DNA of 64,000 bases, taken from assembly GCA_040255405.1 (NCBI GenBank), contig JBDZUX010000006.1, forward strand, positions 1 to 64,000, given 5' to 3'. The notes beneath the pieces are model-generated. The model saw only the letters and a list, made by a program, of their open reading frames with translations. It was not told the origin of the DNA and ran no database searches. The translations under genes were made by a program, and so were the position numbers. Below, piece after piece: positions 43,683 to 55,046 of the stretch. Numbering within the stretch: position 1 is the stretch's first letter; every line of letters starts with the position of its first letter. This DNA is from 66-474 sp040255405 (GTDB lineage: Bacteria; Pseudomonadota; Gammaproteobacteria; Xanthomonadales; Rhodanobacteraceae).

Positions 43683-45299
43683 TCAATGTGCCCGCAAGTC
43701 GCGCATCCTGAAACCGGTTCCATACAGCGCGAGCACGTAAGCCACGCCGCCCGCGCACACCAACGCCACCAGTTTCCAGATGCGGGTGATGATCCGTTCG
43801 TGCGTCCATTCCTGCCAGGGCCAGAACCACAGTCCGACGCCCACCACGACGACCAGCGCCGCGCAGGCCAGCCCGATCCTCAGCCAGTGCCGGGCCCAAC
43901 CGGGTTGTGGGGTATAGGCGCCGCTGCGCTTCAGGTACCGCCACAGCAACCCGAATTGCAGGTAATTGGAAACCGAGCTCGCGATCGCCATCCCGAGATG
44001 CAACCCCGGCACCTGCGCGATGCCTTCCAGCCATGCCAGGTGTTTCGACGTTGCCGGGGCCCACAGCTCGAACAGCAGCGCGATCAACGCAAAATTGAAC
44101 ACCATGTTGACGACCAGCGCGATCACGCCCGCACGCACCGGCGTCTTGGTGTCCTGCCGGGAATAGAAGGCCGGCAGCAGCGTGCGCGTCAACGCGATTG
44201 CCGGCACGCCCGCGGCCAGGCCCATGATCGCGATCGCGGTCATGTGGCTGTCGAACGCGGTGAATTGTCCGTTCTGGAAACACGCCGCCACCGCCGGCTC
44301 GGCCAACAGCAGCAAGCCGAACATCGCCGGCAGCGCGATCAACAAGGTGGTCCGCAATCCCCAGTCCAGCGATCGCGAGAACCCCTCGCGATCGGCACTG
44401 ACGTGATGGCGCGACAACGCCGGCAGGATCACCGTGCCGAGCGCGACCCCGAACACGCCCAACGGCAATTCCAGGAATCGCGTCGCTTGCGCCAGCCAGG
44501 TCTGCGAACCCGTGATGAGCAACGACGCAACGGCCGTGTCCAGCAGCAGGTTGATCTGCGCCACCGATGAACCAAACAGCGTCGGCAGCATCAGCCGCAT
44601 GATCTGGCGCACGCGCGGATGGTTCCAGCCCCAGCGCGGCAGCGTCAGCAGGTCGAGGCGCCGCACCGCCGGCAGCAGGAACAGCAACTGCAGGATGCCC
44701 GCGATCAGCACCGCCCAACCCAGCGACTCGATCGGCACTGCGAGCTGTTTCGCACCCCAGAGTGCGCCCGCGATCAGGCACAGGTTGAGGATCACCGGGG
44801 CGAGCGCCGGCAACGCGAACTTGTGGAAACTGTTGAGGATGCCGCCGCAGAGCGCGGTCAGCGACACGAACAGGAGATAGGGAAACGTCAGCCGCAGCAG
44901 CTTGATGGTGAGGTCGAACTTGTGCGGCTGGTCCAGCGAACCGGGCGCGAAACCCGTCGCCACCTGCGGCGCGAAAATGATCCCCAGCGCCACGATCACC
45001 AGCAATACGCCCCCAAGCGTGCCGGCGACGCGCGCGGTCAGTTCCTTCAGGTCCGCATGGCTGCCGGTTTCCTTGACCTCGGTGAACACCGGCACGAACG
45101 CGGTCGAAAACGAACCCTCCGCGAACAGTCGGCGCATGAAATTGGGGACCCGGAACGCGACCCAGAACGCGTCGGTGGCGGCGCTGACGCCGAACACATG
45201 GGTAATGGCGATGTCGCGCGCAAGCCCCAGCAGCCGCGAAATCATGGTCATGCTGCTGAACGAGAACACCCCGCGCAGCAGACTGGGCGGGCGGGTCAT
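43683..45299 (-). CDS. murJ: Lipid II flippase MurJ
   Basis: MOP-superfamily membrane protein of 538 residues with about fourteen helices. The start RPPSLLRGVFSFSSMTMISRLLGLARD is diagnostic of MurJ (MviN). It moves lipid II across the inner membrane for peptidoglycan synthesis. It is divergent from rpsT, a conserved neighbour pair. The region before its ATG has no ribosome binding site and is occupied by a GGGGTCAGAGTGCA repeat whose arm begins 11 bases upstream. Confidence 0.95.
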   Translation of the reverse strand: MTRPPSLLRGVFSFSSMTMISRLLGLARDIAITHVFGVSAATDAFWVAFRVPNFMRRLFAEGSFSTAFVPVFTEVKETGSHADLKELTARVAGTLGGVLLVIVALGIIFAPQVATGFAPGSLDQPHKFDLTIKLLRLTFPYLLFVSLTALCGGILNSFHKFALPALAPVILNLCLIAGALWGAKQLAVPIESLGWAVLIAGILQLLFLLPAVRRLDLLTLPRWGWNHPRVRQIMRLMLPTLFGSSVAQINLLLDTAVASLLITGSQTWLAQATRFLELPLGVFGVALGTVILPALSRHHVSADREGFSRSLDWGLRTTLLIALPAMFGLLLLAEPAVAACFQNGQFTAFDSHMTAIAIMGLAAGVPAIALTRTLLPAFYSRQDTKTPVRAGVIALVVNMVFNFALIALLFELWAPATSKHLAWLEGIAQVPGLHLGMAIASSVSNYLQFGLLWRYLKRSGAYTPQPGWARHWLRIGLACAALVVVVGVGLWFWPWQEWTHERIITRIWKLVALVCAGGVAYVLALYGTGFRMRDLRAH

Positions 45300-45310
45300 G
45301 CGGGGAAACC

Positions 45311-45381
45311 GGGGTCAGAGTGCAATTTCGGACAAGACACCGGAAAATCGCAGGGCCAGCCCGAAATTGCACTCTGACCCC
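45311..45381. repeat. Long inverted-repeat element, copy 1
   Basis: Perfect 21-base arms lie at 45311-45331 and 45361-45381 around a 29-base spacer. The outer part of each arm is GGGGTCAGAGTGCA. It sits between murJ and rpsT, overlapping the murJ 5' leader. Similar copies are at 47026, 47929 and 58943. Confidence 0.85.
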
Positions 45382-45469
45382 TGCCTCCGGTCCCTGAAGG
45401 ATTGACTGGAGTCCGCAATCCCGCGATACTTGCCGGCTTCGTTCCGCCGTTATTTTCCGGAGTCACCCC

Positions 45470-45733
45470 GTGGCAAACATCCAGTCCGCCAAGAAACGCG
45501 CCCGCCAGGCCGAAGTGCACAACATGCGCAATGCCAGCCAGCGTTCGATGCTGCGCTCGTCGATCCGCAAGGTGCTGAAGGCCATCGAAGCCAAGGACAA
45601 GGCCGGCGCCGAAGCTGCGTACAAGGCCGCCGAACCGGTGCTGGATCGCTACGCCAGCCGCGGCCTGATCCACAAGAACAAGGCCGCCCGCCACAAGAGC
45701 CGCCTCACCGCGCACATCAAGGCGATCGCCTGA
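45470..45733 (+). CDS. rpsT: 30S ribosomal protein S20
   Basis: S20 of 87 residues, starting with GTG and reading ANIQSAKKRARQAEVHNMRN, with the usual Lys/Arg/Ala-rich helices and a C-terminal HKSRLTAHIKAI. It binds 16S rRNA early in 30S assembly. GGAG lies upstream of the GTG. A strong terminator follows. Confidence 0.97.
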   Translation: MANIQSAKKRARQAEVHNMRNASQRSMLRSSIRKVLKAIEAKDKAGAEAAYKAAEPVLDRYASRGLIHKNKAARHKSRLTAHIKAIA

Positions 45734-45758
45734 GCCGTCGCTGCAAACAGTCTCTTCG

Positions 45759-45785
45759 AAAAAGCCGGCGCCAGCCGGCTTTTTT
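45759..45785 (+). terminator. Rho-independent terminator of rpsT
   Basis: AAAAAGCCGGC, a 4-base loop, then GCCGGCTTTTTT. The T-run follows the stem on the plus strand, 26 bases after the rpsT stop. The A-run on the other side could also let it act on minus-strand transcripts from obgE. Confidence 0.92.
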
Positions 45786-45810
45786 GCGGCAGCCAGACCC
45801 ACCCGATGCT

Positions 45811-45897
45811 TGCAGGGGCGCGTCTGCGCGCGACTGGTCCGGCATGCTGTCCGCGCGCGCGTCCTGCCGTCCGGGTCGCCGGTGGGCCGGCTCCTAC
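45811..45897. repeat. GTAGGAGC-type REP at the obgE stop
   Basis: Read on the minus strand, the obgE stop TAG is the start of GTAGGAGCCGGCCCACCGGCGACC, which pairs in part with a distal GCGCCCCTGC stretch. This is the Xanthomonadales/Pseudomonas REP pattern also seen at 51735 and 60358. Confidence 0.7.
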
Positions 45898-46934
45898 CCA
45901 GCATCAGGGTCCTCCCCGGCATCCGCCTTGCGCTCGTCGAAGAATCGCTGCGCAGCAAGGCACACCTCCCGCGTCCCCAGCCGCTCCGCCGCCGAGATCG
46001 CGAACCATGGCGCCTGCCAGTCCAGCCGTTCGACGATTGCGCGTGCGTTGGCGTCGCGCTCTTCCGGCGCCCACAAGTCGATCTTGTTGAGCAGCAGCCA
46101 ACGCGGGCGTTCCAGCAATGCGGGATCGTGGCGCTGGAGCTCACGCTCGATGATCCGCACCTGCTCGACCGGATCGGCGCCGTCCAGCGGCGCGACATCC
46201 ACCAGGTGCAGCAGCAGGCGGGTGCGCGACACGTGCTTGAGGAATTGGATCCCGAGGCCCGCGCCTTCGGCCGCGCCTTCGATCAGGCCCGGGATGTCCG
46301 CAACCACGAAGCCTTGCGATGGTCCGACGCTCACCACGCCCAGGTGCGGCTGCAGCGTCGTGAACGGGTAATCCGCGACGCGCGGCGTGGCCGCCGATAC
46401 CGCGCGGATGAAAGTGCTTTTGCCGGCATTGGGAAACCCCAGCAGGCCGGCGTCAGCCAGCACCTTCAGTTCCAGCTTCAGCTCGCGCTCTTCGCCGGGC
46501 GTGCCGGGGGTGAAGCGGCGCGGCGCGCGGTTGGTGGAGCTCTTGAAGTGGATGTTGCCGAGGCCGCCCTTGCCGCCCTGCGCGACCAGCAGTTTCTGGC
46601 CGTGCGTGGTGAGATCGCCGATGACTTCCTCGGTATCGACGTTGATGATGGTCGTGCCCACCGGCACGCGGATCGCGGTGTCCTCGCCCCCGCGCCCGTA
46701 CATGTCGCTTCCCATGCCGTTCTGGCCGCGCTGCGCCTTGAACTGGCGCTGGTGCCGGAAATCGATCAGGGTGTTCAGGCCTTCATCGGCGACCAGCCAC
46801 ACGCTGCCGCCGTCACCACCGTCGCCGCCGTTCGGGCCACCGAACGGGATGAACTTCTCGCGCCGGAAACTGGCACAGCCGTCCCCGCCGTTGCCGGCCT
46901 GCACCTTGATGATGGCTTCGTCGACGAATTTCAT
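45894..46934 (-). CDS. obgE: Obg family GTPase (ObgE/CgtA)
   Basis: Essential GTPase of 346 residues that binds the 50S subunit and links ribosome assembly to growth. The N-terminal Gly-rich Obg fold (VQAGNGGDGCASFRREKF) is followed by the G domain: LLGFPNAGKSTFI, DIPGLIEGA and NKIDLW. No long acidic tail is present. It follows rplU and rpmA on the same strand, the conserved order, but a palindromic element separates it from rpmA. Confidence 0.97.
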   Translation of the reverse strand: MKFVDEAIIKVQAGNGGDGCASFRREKFIPFGGPNGGDGGDGGSVWLVADEGLNTLIDFRHQRQFKAQRGQNGMGSDMYGRGGEDTAIRVPVGTTIINVDTEEVIGDLTTHGQKLLVAQGGKGGLGNIHFKSSTNRAPRRFTPGTPGEERELKLELKVLADAGLLGFPNAGKSTFIRAVSAATPRVADYPFTTLQPHLGVVSVGPSQGFVVADIPGLIEGAAEGAGLGIQFLKHVSRTRLLLHLVDVAPLDGADPVEQVRIIERELQRHDPALLERPRWLLLNKIDLWAPEERDANARAIVERLDWQAPWFAISAAERLGTREVCLAAQRFFDERKADAGEDPDAG

Positions 46935-47025
46935 GGAGCAGCGGTGAGGGATGAGAGGCGAGGATCGGCGCAGCAAGGATACCGGGCGTCGGAAAACCGG
47001 CGAAAACCGGGGTCAGGCGAAAACC

Positions 47026-47096
47026 GGGGTCAGAGTGCACTTTCGTGAAGTCACTGCCGAGGTTCTGCGGCTTTGTCGAAAGTGCACTCTGACCCC
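47026..47096. repeat. Long inverted-repeat element, copy 2
   Basis: Arms of 20 bases at 47026-47045 and 47077-47096 with a 31-base spacer. A partial tandem duplication (CGAAAACCGGGGTCAG) precedes the left arm. It lies between rpmA and obgE and could form a stable hairpin in their shared mRNA. Confidence 0.85.
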
Positions 47097-47178
47097 GCTT
47101 TTCCCGCTTTTCCCCGGTTTTCCAATACGAAAAGCCCCGCGCGAAGCGGGGCCTTCCGGATTCGATGCGGCGCGCGCG

Positions 47179-47436
47179 TCAACCAGTGACCACGTTCACC
47201 GTGCGCTGGCGCTTGGGGCCTTTGACGGAAAACTCCACCTTGCCATCGACCAGCGCGAACAGCGTGTGGTCGCGACCGAGGCCGACCCCGACGCCCGGAT
47301 GAAACTGGGTGCCGCGCTGACGCACGATGATGTTGCCGGCTTCGACGGCCTGGCCGCCGAACAACTTGACGCCGAGGTATTTCGGGTTGGAGTCGCGGCC
47401 GTTGCGCGAGGAACCTACGCCCTTTTTGTGTGCCAT
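47179..47436 (-). CDS. rpmA: 50S ribosomal protein L27
   Basis: L27 of 85 residues (AHKKGVGSSRNGRDSNPKYLG, then GNIIVRQRGTQFHPG). Its N-terminus reaches the peptidyl-transferase centre. It lies 12 bases after rplU and is co-transcribed with it. Confidence 0.98.
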   Translation of the reverse strand: MAHKKGVGSSRNGRDSNPKYLGVKLFGGQAVEAGNIIVRQRGTQFHPGVGVGLGRDHTLFALVDGKVEFSVKGPKRQRTVNVVTG

Positions 47437-47448
47437 GGCGGCTTCTCC

Positions 47449-47769
47449 TTACTTGCTGCCACCGGCGATGCCGGTGATCTCGATTTCGGTGTAGTGCTGC
47501 CGATGGCCCATCTGCTTGCGATGATGCTTGCGGCGGCGGAATTTCACGATGCGCACCTTGTCGGCACGGCCGTGGCTGCGCACCTTGGCGGTGACGCTGG
47601 CGCCCGCGACGGTGGGCGCACCGACGGTGACGCCCTCGCCTTCACCGACCAGCAACACCTGGTCGAAGGTGACCGCGGCATCGGGTTCGGCATCCAGTTT
47701 CTCGACGCGAAGGACTGCGCCCTGCTCGACGCGGTACTGGTGACCGCCGGTGAGAATGACTGCGTACAT
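47449..47769 (-). CDS. rplU: 50S ribosomal protein L21
   Basis: L21 of 106 residues (YAVILTGGHQYRVEQGAVLRVEKL, ending KFRRRKHHRKQMGHRQHYTEIEITGI). It binds 23S rRNA together with L20. It is the first gene of rplU-rpmA-obgE. Confidence 0.98.
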   Translation of the reverse strand: MYAVILTGGHQYRVEQGAVLRVEKLDAEPDAAVTFDQVLLVGEGEGVTVGAPTVAGASVTAKVRSHGRADKVRIVKFRRRKHHRKQMGHRQHYTEIEITGIAGGSK

Positions 47770-47928
47770 GATGGTGACTCTCTGGTTCTGTCGTTATTCT
47801 GGGTGGCTCGGGCGCGATCACTCACGCGCGAACCTACAATTCTAGCGTGATTTCATGGAATCGGGCAAGCGGCGACCTTGCCCACCCACGAAGCCGCAGG
47901 TTGGGCTGATCCCGCTTCATCGGAGCGG

Positions 47929-48011
47929 AAACCGGGGTCAGAGTGCAATTTTGCCGGGAGCATCGCATTGCTGTCCGGTTGCCGCCCAAAATTGCACTCT
48001 GACCCCGGTTT
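47929..48011. repeat. Long inverted-repeat element, copy 3
   Basis: Perfect 24-base arms at 47929-47952 and 47988-48011 (ends AAACCGGGGTCAGAGTGCA) with a 35-base spacer. It lies between the divergent rplU and uvrA genes. Confidence 0.85.
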
Positions 48012-48091
48012 CGCGGCCATCGAAAACTGGCGATGCAAACCCCACATCGGGCGGGTCGCTATAGTAATGGGCTTTGTCGCCCGCATCCCCC

Positions 48092-50959
<2,868 letters not shown>

Positions 50960-50989
50960 CCGGTTAGGCAGCCAACCGGCATATTCTTC

Positions 50990-51110
50990 TTGTCGTCGTG
51001 CGGGGCCCAACGTCGGCTCCATCGACGATGGAACCTGGAATCCATTTTCAACCGATTCCGGGTTCTGCCCGCAAACAGCGCGGGCAGCCCCGGAATGACG
51101 ATCATTGTTG
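50990..51110. repeat. Dispersed repeat after uvrA
   Basis: The uvrA-thioesterase gap contains CCGGGTTCTGCCCGCAAACAGCGCGGGC..GCCCCGGAATGACGA. Most of this recurs, on the other strand, at 13566-13640. GCCCGCAAACAGCGCGGGC is itself a hairpin. Confidence 0.55.
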
Positions 51111-51144
51111 TTGGTGCTTGGTCCCAAGGAAGAGTTTCGTCCAC

Positions 51145-51738
51145 ATGACCGAAGAAAAGAAAGCCAATCCGACCAAACGCGCACCGCGCAAACGCGGCAA
51201 GGCGAAATCACAGCCGCGCAGCGCGGATATGGCGCAGCGAACTGCCGGCGGGTCGGCGATCCAGCCGCGGGCGGATGCGCCGCAGCAGGCACGCACCCAG
51301 CCCGCGGAAGCGGCGCCGACCCGGGAATCGAACGCGTCACGCGTCCTTGCCGCCATTCCCTTGCACGTGCGCTGGCGCGACCTCGACGCGTTCAACCACG
51401 TCAACAATTCGTCGTACCTGACGTTCCTCGAAGAATCGCGCCTGCAATGGCTGCGCACCGTGCCGGGCGAATGGTTCACCGAGCACGCCATGCCGGTGAT
51501 GGCGGCGGTCGAATTGCACTATCGCAAGCCGATCGCATGGCCCGCCGAAATCGATGTGCTGCTTTCCTGCGAACGGCTCGGCAATTCGTCGGTGACCATC
51601 GGCAACCGCATCGTCGCCCGCAACGATCATGCCTGCGTGTACGCCGACGGCAACGTGGTGATGGTGTGGGTCGATCCCGCGACCGGCGCTTCGGTGCCGT
51701 TGCCGGATGCGATCCGGAACGCCTGCTCCTCTTCGTAG
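51145..51738 (+). CDS. Acyl-CoA thioesterase (4HBT hotdog family) with basic N-terminal extension
   Basis: Protein of 197 residues. The first 65 or so are low-complexity and rich in Lys, Arg, Ala, Gln and Pro. The rest is a hotdog fold: VRWRDLDAFNHVNNSSYLTFLEE carries the Asp and the helix motif of 4-hydroxybenzoyl-CoA thioesterase/FadM-type enzymes. It should hydrolyse acyl-CoA thioesters, with unknown chain preference. The basic extension is unusual. The TAG stop is part of a GTAGGAGC repeat. Confidence 0.8.
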   Translation: MTEEKKANPTKRAPRKRGKAKSQPRSADMAQRTAGGSAIQPRADAPQQARTQPAEAAPTRESNASRVLAAIPLHVRWRDLDAFNHVNNSSYLTFLEESRLQWLRTVPGEWFTEHAMPVMAAVELHYRKPIAWPAEIDVLLSCERLGNSSVTIGNRIVARNDHACVYADGNVVMVWVDPATGASVPLPDAIRNACSSS

Positions 51739-51760
51739 GAGCGGGCCTGCAAACAGCGTC
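51735..51760. repeat. GTAGGAGC-type REP fragment at the thioesterase stop
   Basis: The stop TAG continues as GTAGGAGCGGGCCTGCAAACAGCG, the same REP-type start as at the obgE and sucD stops. It is short, and tsaB ends five bases later on the other strand. Confidence 0.55.
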
Positions 51761-51764
51761 GCCA

Positions 51765-52460
51765 TTACGTTCGTGCGTCGTGTTGTTCTTCCAGCGTCAA
51801 CGCGACCTTGTCGCGCAGGTATACCGGCAGCGCCTGTTCCGGCGGCACCCCTTTCCCGGCGGCGAATAATGGCGCGGCCAGGAGCGCGACATCCCGCGCT
51901 TGCGGGTAGCGATCCCCGTCAACCCAGCGTGGCGGCGACGGCAAATGTTCGCGGATCACATCGCCGTACGCGCTCCAGCCGGTACCTAGCACGTTCCAGG
52001 CTTCCGCTTCGGGCAGTTCCAGGGCAGACGCGGCGAGTACGCGCTCGCGATCGATTGCTTCCACCCGATCGTCGGCATTGAAACGAAACGCCCCTGCGTA
52101 GATTTCCTGGCGGCGCGCGTCGATCGCGGCGAGGATCGCAGCGCCGTTCTTCGGTGCCTGCATCGCCAGCGTGGCCAGCGACGAGACCGGCACCACCGGC
52201 AGATCCAGCGCCAGCGCCAGTCCCTGCGCCACCGAGATCGCGAGGCGAACGCCGGTGAACGCCCCCGGCCCCTGGCCCACCGCGATCGCGTCGAGTTGGC
52301 TGCGCGTAATGCCTGCATCGGCCAGCAAGTCTTCCGCCATCGGCAATACCAGTTCCGCGTGGCGGCGCGGCGCCAGTTCGGTGCGGTCGATCAACGCGCC
52401 GTCGTGCAGCAACGCGACCGAGCAGGCTTCCGTCGCGGTTTCGATGGCCAACAGGTTCAT
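51765..52460 (-). CDS. tsaB: tRNA threonylcarbamoyladenosine biosynthesis protein TsaB
   Basis: TsaB of 231 residues. LLAIETATEACSVALLHDG, AVGQGPGAFTGVRLAISVAQGLA and IDARRQEIYAGAF are the family's ASKHA-fold markers. It partners TsaD and TsaE (37.5 kb) for t6A. GACAAT lies exactly six bases before the ATG on the minus strand and no ribosome binding site is seen, so it may be leaderless. It is convergent with the thioesterase. Confidence 0.95.
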   Translation of the reverse strand: MNLLAIETATEACSVALLHDGALIDRTELAPRRHAELVLPMAEDLLADAGITRSQLDAIAVGQGPGAFTGVRLAISVAQGLALALDLPVVPVSSLATLAMQAPKNGAAILAAIDARRQEIYAGAFRFNADDRVEAIDRERVLAASALELPEAEAWNVLGTGWSAYGDVIREHLPSPPRWVDGDRYPQARDVALLAAPLFAAGKGVPPEQALPVYLRDKVALTLEEQHDART

Positions 52461-52668
52461 CGGCGCATTGTCGCAGAACCGCCGCACGTCGGGATTCACG
52501 TCGATCGCGGCATCGAGCAGGTGCGGCTCTGGCTGAGGTCGGGGGAACAGCGACCCGGATCGCCGCAGGGCAGGTCTTCCCCTGACATCGCGAGGCACCA
52601 AGCGCGGCACGGAGATGCAACGTCCGCGCATCGCCTTCCAAGCAACGGACGGCCTTCAGGCGGTCATG

Positions 52669-54588
52669 TCATCGAAAAAACCGCTGCACGTCTTCCAGCA
52701 GGCGCGTGCGCGGCATCGGCGGAAGACTCGCGAGGAACAGCTTGCCATAGGCGCGCGTGGTCAGGCGTGGGTCGCACAGCACCAGCACGCCGCGATCATG
52801 CACGTCGCGGATCAACCGTCCCGCACCCTGCTTGAGCGCGATCGCCGCGGCCGGAATTTGCCAGTCGCGGAACGGGTTGCCGCCCGCGCGGCGCACCGCG
52901 TCGAGGCGCGCCTGCAACACCGGATCGTCGGGCGAGGCGAATGGCAGCTTGTCGATGACGACGACGCTCAAGGCTTCACCCGCCACGTCCACGCCTTCCC
53001 AGAAGCTCGCCGCGCCCAGCAGCACGCCGTTGCCGCTGTCGCGGAAATCCGACAACAACTGGTGCCGCGGCGCGCTGCCCTGCACGAACAACGGCCACGG
53101 CCCGTCCAGCAACAGGTCCGCCGCGAGCCGCAGCGCACGATGCGAGGTGAACAACAGGAACGCGCGGCCGTTCGACGCCTCCAGCACCGGCCGCACCGTT
53201 TCGATGACGCGTTGCGTGTAATCGCGCGCGGCGGGATCGGGCAACCCTTGCGGCAACCAGCACAACGCCTGATGCGGATAATCGAACGGGCTACCAAGAT
53301 CCAGCGTCGCCGGATCGACCAGGCCCATCTGGCGCGTGAAATGATCGAAGTGACCGGCCACCGCCAGCGTGGCCGACGTGTGGATCCACGCAGCGTCGGT
53401 CGCATTGCGCAACGTCTGCAACTGCGGCGCGAGATCCAGCGGCGTCGCACTCAACTCGAAACCGTGGTCGGACAACTCGTACCAGCGCACCTCGTCCTCG
53501 CCGTCGCGGCCGGCGATGCGCTGCAGGCGCTGGTCCAGCACCACGCAACGCGCGTGCACGCTGGCCAAGCCCTTGGACCGCTCGGCCTGACCCATCAATA
53601 CGCCGGCCAGGTCGGCCAGTGCATTGCCCAGGTTTTCCAGTGCCTCGGCTGCGCCCGCATCGGCCTCCAGTTGCGCGAACGCGCCGCGCTTCGGCAAGGT
53701 ATCGAACGCGAGCCGCGCCTTGCGCACCGCATCGTTCACGTGGTCCAGTCCGGGTTGCAGCATGGCCAAGGCGCCGGGCTGGCCCGCGCATTCGGCCAGC
53801 GTGTCGGTCGCGAGTTCCTTCACCTGGCGCGCGCTGACGCCGACCGAAAAATACTGCCCGGCGAGTTCCGGCAACTGGTGCGCCTCGTCGAGCACGTAAG
53901 CGTCGGCTTCGGGCAGGATCGCGCCGAAGCCCTCGCGTTTCAGCGCCAGATCCGACAACAGCAGGTGATGGTTCACCACCATGAGATCGGCTTCCTGCGC
54001 GTGCCGGCGCGCCTTGAACACGAAGCACTCGTCGTAGAACGGGCATTCGGCACCGAGGCAGTTTTCGGCGGTGGACGTGACGCGCGGCCACAATGGTGAA
54101 CCTTCGGGCACCTCGACCAGTTCCGCGCGATCGCCGATACGCGTGCGCGACGCCCACTCGCGGATTTTCTGCAGGTCGGTCAGTTGCGCGCGCGATTTGA
54201 ACTGGCCCGATTCGACCGTTTGCTGCAGGCGGTATTTGCAGAGGTAATTGGCGCGGCCCTTCAACAACGCCACGTCGGCCTTCGCGCCCAGGATCGACAT
54301 CACCCGCGGCAGGTCTCGATGGAACAACTGGTCCTGCAGGTTGCGCGTGCCGGTCGAGACGACCACGCGTTTGCCGGAAAGCAGCGCCGGCACCAGGTAC
54401 GCGAAGGTCTTGCCGGTGCCGGTGCCGGCTTCCACGACCAGCGCGTCGCGATGTTCGATCGCGTCGGTCACCGCATCGGCCATCCGCTGCTGCGTCTCGC
54501 GCGGCGCGAAGTTCGGCACCTCGCGCGCGAACGGGCCGTCCGCGCCGAGCAGCGATGAGGCGGAAAGTTCGTCGGCAACCCTGACCAT
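52669..54588 (-). CDS. DinG/YoaA-family ATP-dependent DNA helicase
   Basis: XPD-like 5'-3' helicase of 639 residues. Walker A is VEAGTGTGKTFAYLVPAL, and the DEAH motif is YVLDEAHQL. Cluster cysteines are in NYLCKYRL and CLGAECPFYDECFVFKARR, and the C-terminal motif VI is QGAGRLIRDVHDRG. It acts in DNA repair or fork rescue. The start at 54588 (MVRVADE) has no ribosome binding site but has GATACT six bases upstream; an ATG at 54633 is less likely. YoaA is a closer fit than DinG by size. Confidence 0.9.
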   Translation of the reverse strand: MVRVADELSASSLLGADGPFAREVPNFAPRETQQRMADAVTDAIEHRDALVVEAGTGTGKTFAYLVPALLSGKRVVVSTGTRNLQDQLFHRDLPRVMSILGAKADVALLKGRANYLCKYRLQQTVESGQFKSRAQLTDLQKIREWASRTRIGDRAELVEVPEGSPLWPRVTSTAENCLGAECPFYDECFVFKARRHAQEADLMVVNHHLLLSDLALKREGFGAILPEADAYVLDEAHQLPELAGQYFSVGVSARQVKELATDTLAECAGQPGALAMLQPGLDHVNDAVRKARLAFDTLPKRGAFAQLEADAGAAEALENLGNALADLAGVLMGQAERSKGLASVHARCVVLDQRLQRIAGRDGEDEVRWYELSDHGFELSATPLDLAPQLQTLRNATDAAWIHTSATLAVAGHFDHFTRQMGLVDPATLDLGSPFDYPHQALCWLPQGLPDPAARDYTQRVIETVRPVLEASNGRAFLLFTSHRALRLAADLLLDGPWPLFVQGSAPRHQLLSDFRDSGNGVLLGAASFWEGVDVAGEALSVVVIDKLPFASPDDPVLQARLDAVRRAGGNPFRDWQIPAAAIALKQGAGRLIRDVHDRGVLVLCDPRLTTRAYGKLFLASLPPMPRTRLLEDVQRFFR

Positions 54589-54665
54589 CGTGCAAGTATC
54601 GCGGAGCAGGCCAGTCGACGAAACAGCCAGCACCGGGATAAAGCGTCAAGCGTACAATTTGACGT

Positions 54666-55046
54666 TCAACGCCCGCCAGGCCCGAAGTACTCGCAGCCTT
54701 CTCCGCTCTGCCCACGTTTGACGATCACGCGTTGCAACTGCGGCAAATCGCCGAGTGCTTCCCAGACGAAGCGCGCAATGTTTTCCATGGTGGGTGTGCC
54801 GAGGCCCTCCACGTCGTTGAGCATGCGATGGTCGAGCGCGTCGCGCACGACGCTGATGCGACGTTCAAGATCGCCCATGTCCACCACCCAGCCGTGCCCG
54901 GTCAACGGGCCACGCACCCACACTTCCACCTGGTAGGAATGCCCGTGGATGTTCCGATAGCGCGGATCGCCGTCGGGGCCGGCATCCAGTTGATGCGCCG
55001 CGTCGAAGCGGAATTCCTTCCAGACGGTGAAAACGTGTCCACTCAT
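54666..55046 (-). CDS. queD: 6-carboxytetrahydropterin synthase QueD-like protein
   Basis: Protein of 126 residues in the PTPS/QueD family. Zinc histidines lie in EFRFDAAHQLD and NIHGHSYQVEV, and the C-terminal KRGQSGEGCEYFG matches the pterin-anchor Glu region. The usual catalytic Cys, just before LHGH in E. coli QueD, is replaced (RYRNIHGH here). A Cys does occur near the C terminus. It converts dihydroneopterin triphosphate to carboxytetrahydropterin for queuosine. It overlaps queE by four bases (ATGA). Confidence 0.88.
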   Translation of the reverse strand: MSGHVFTVWKEFRFDAAHQLDAGPDGDPRYRNIHGHSYQVEVWVRGPLTGHGWVVDMGDLERRISVVRDALDHRMLNDVEGLGTPTMENIARFVWEALGDLPQLQRVIVKRGQSGEGCEYFGPGGR

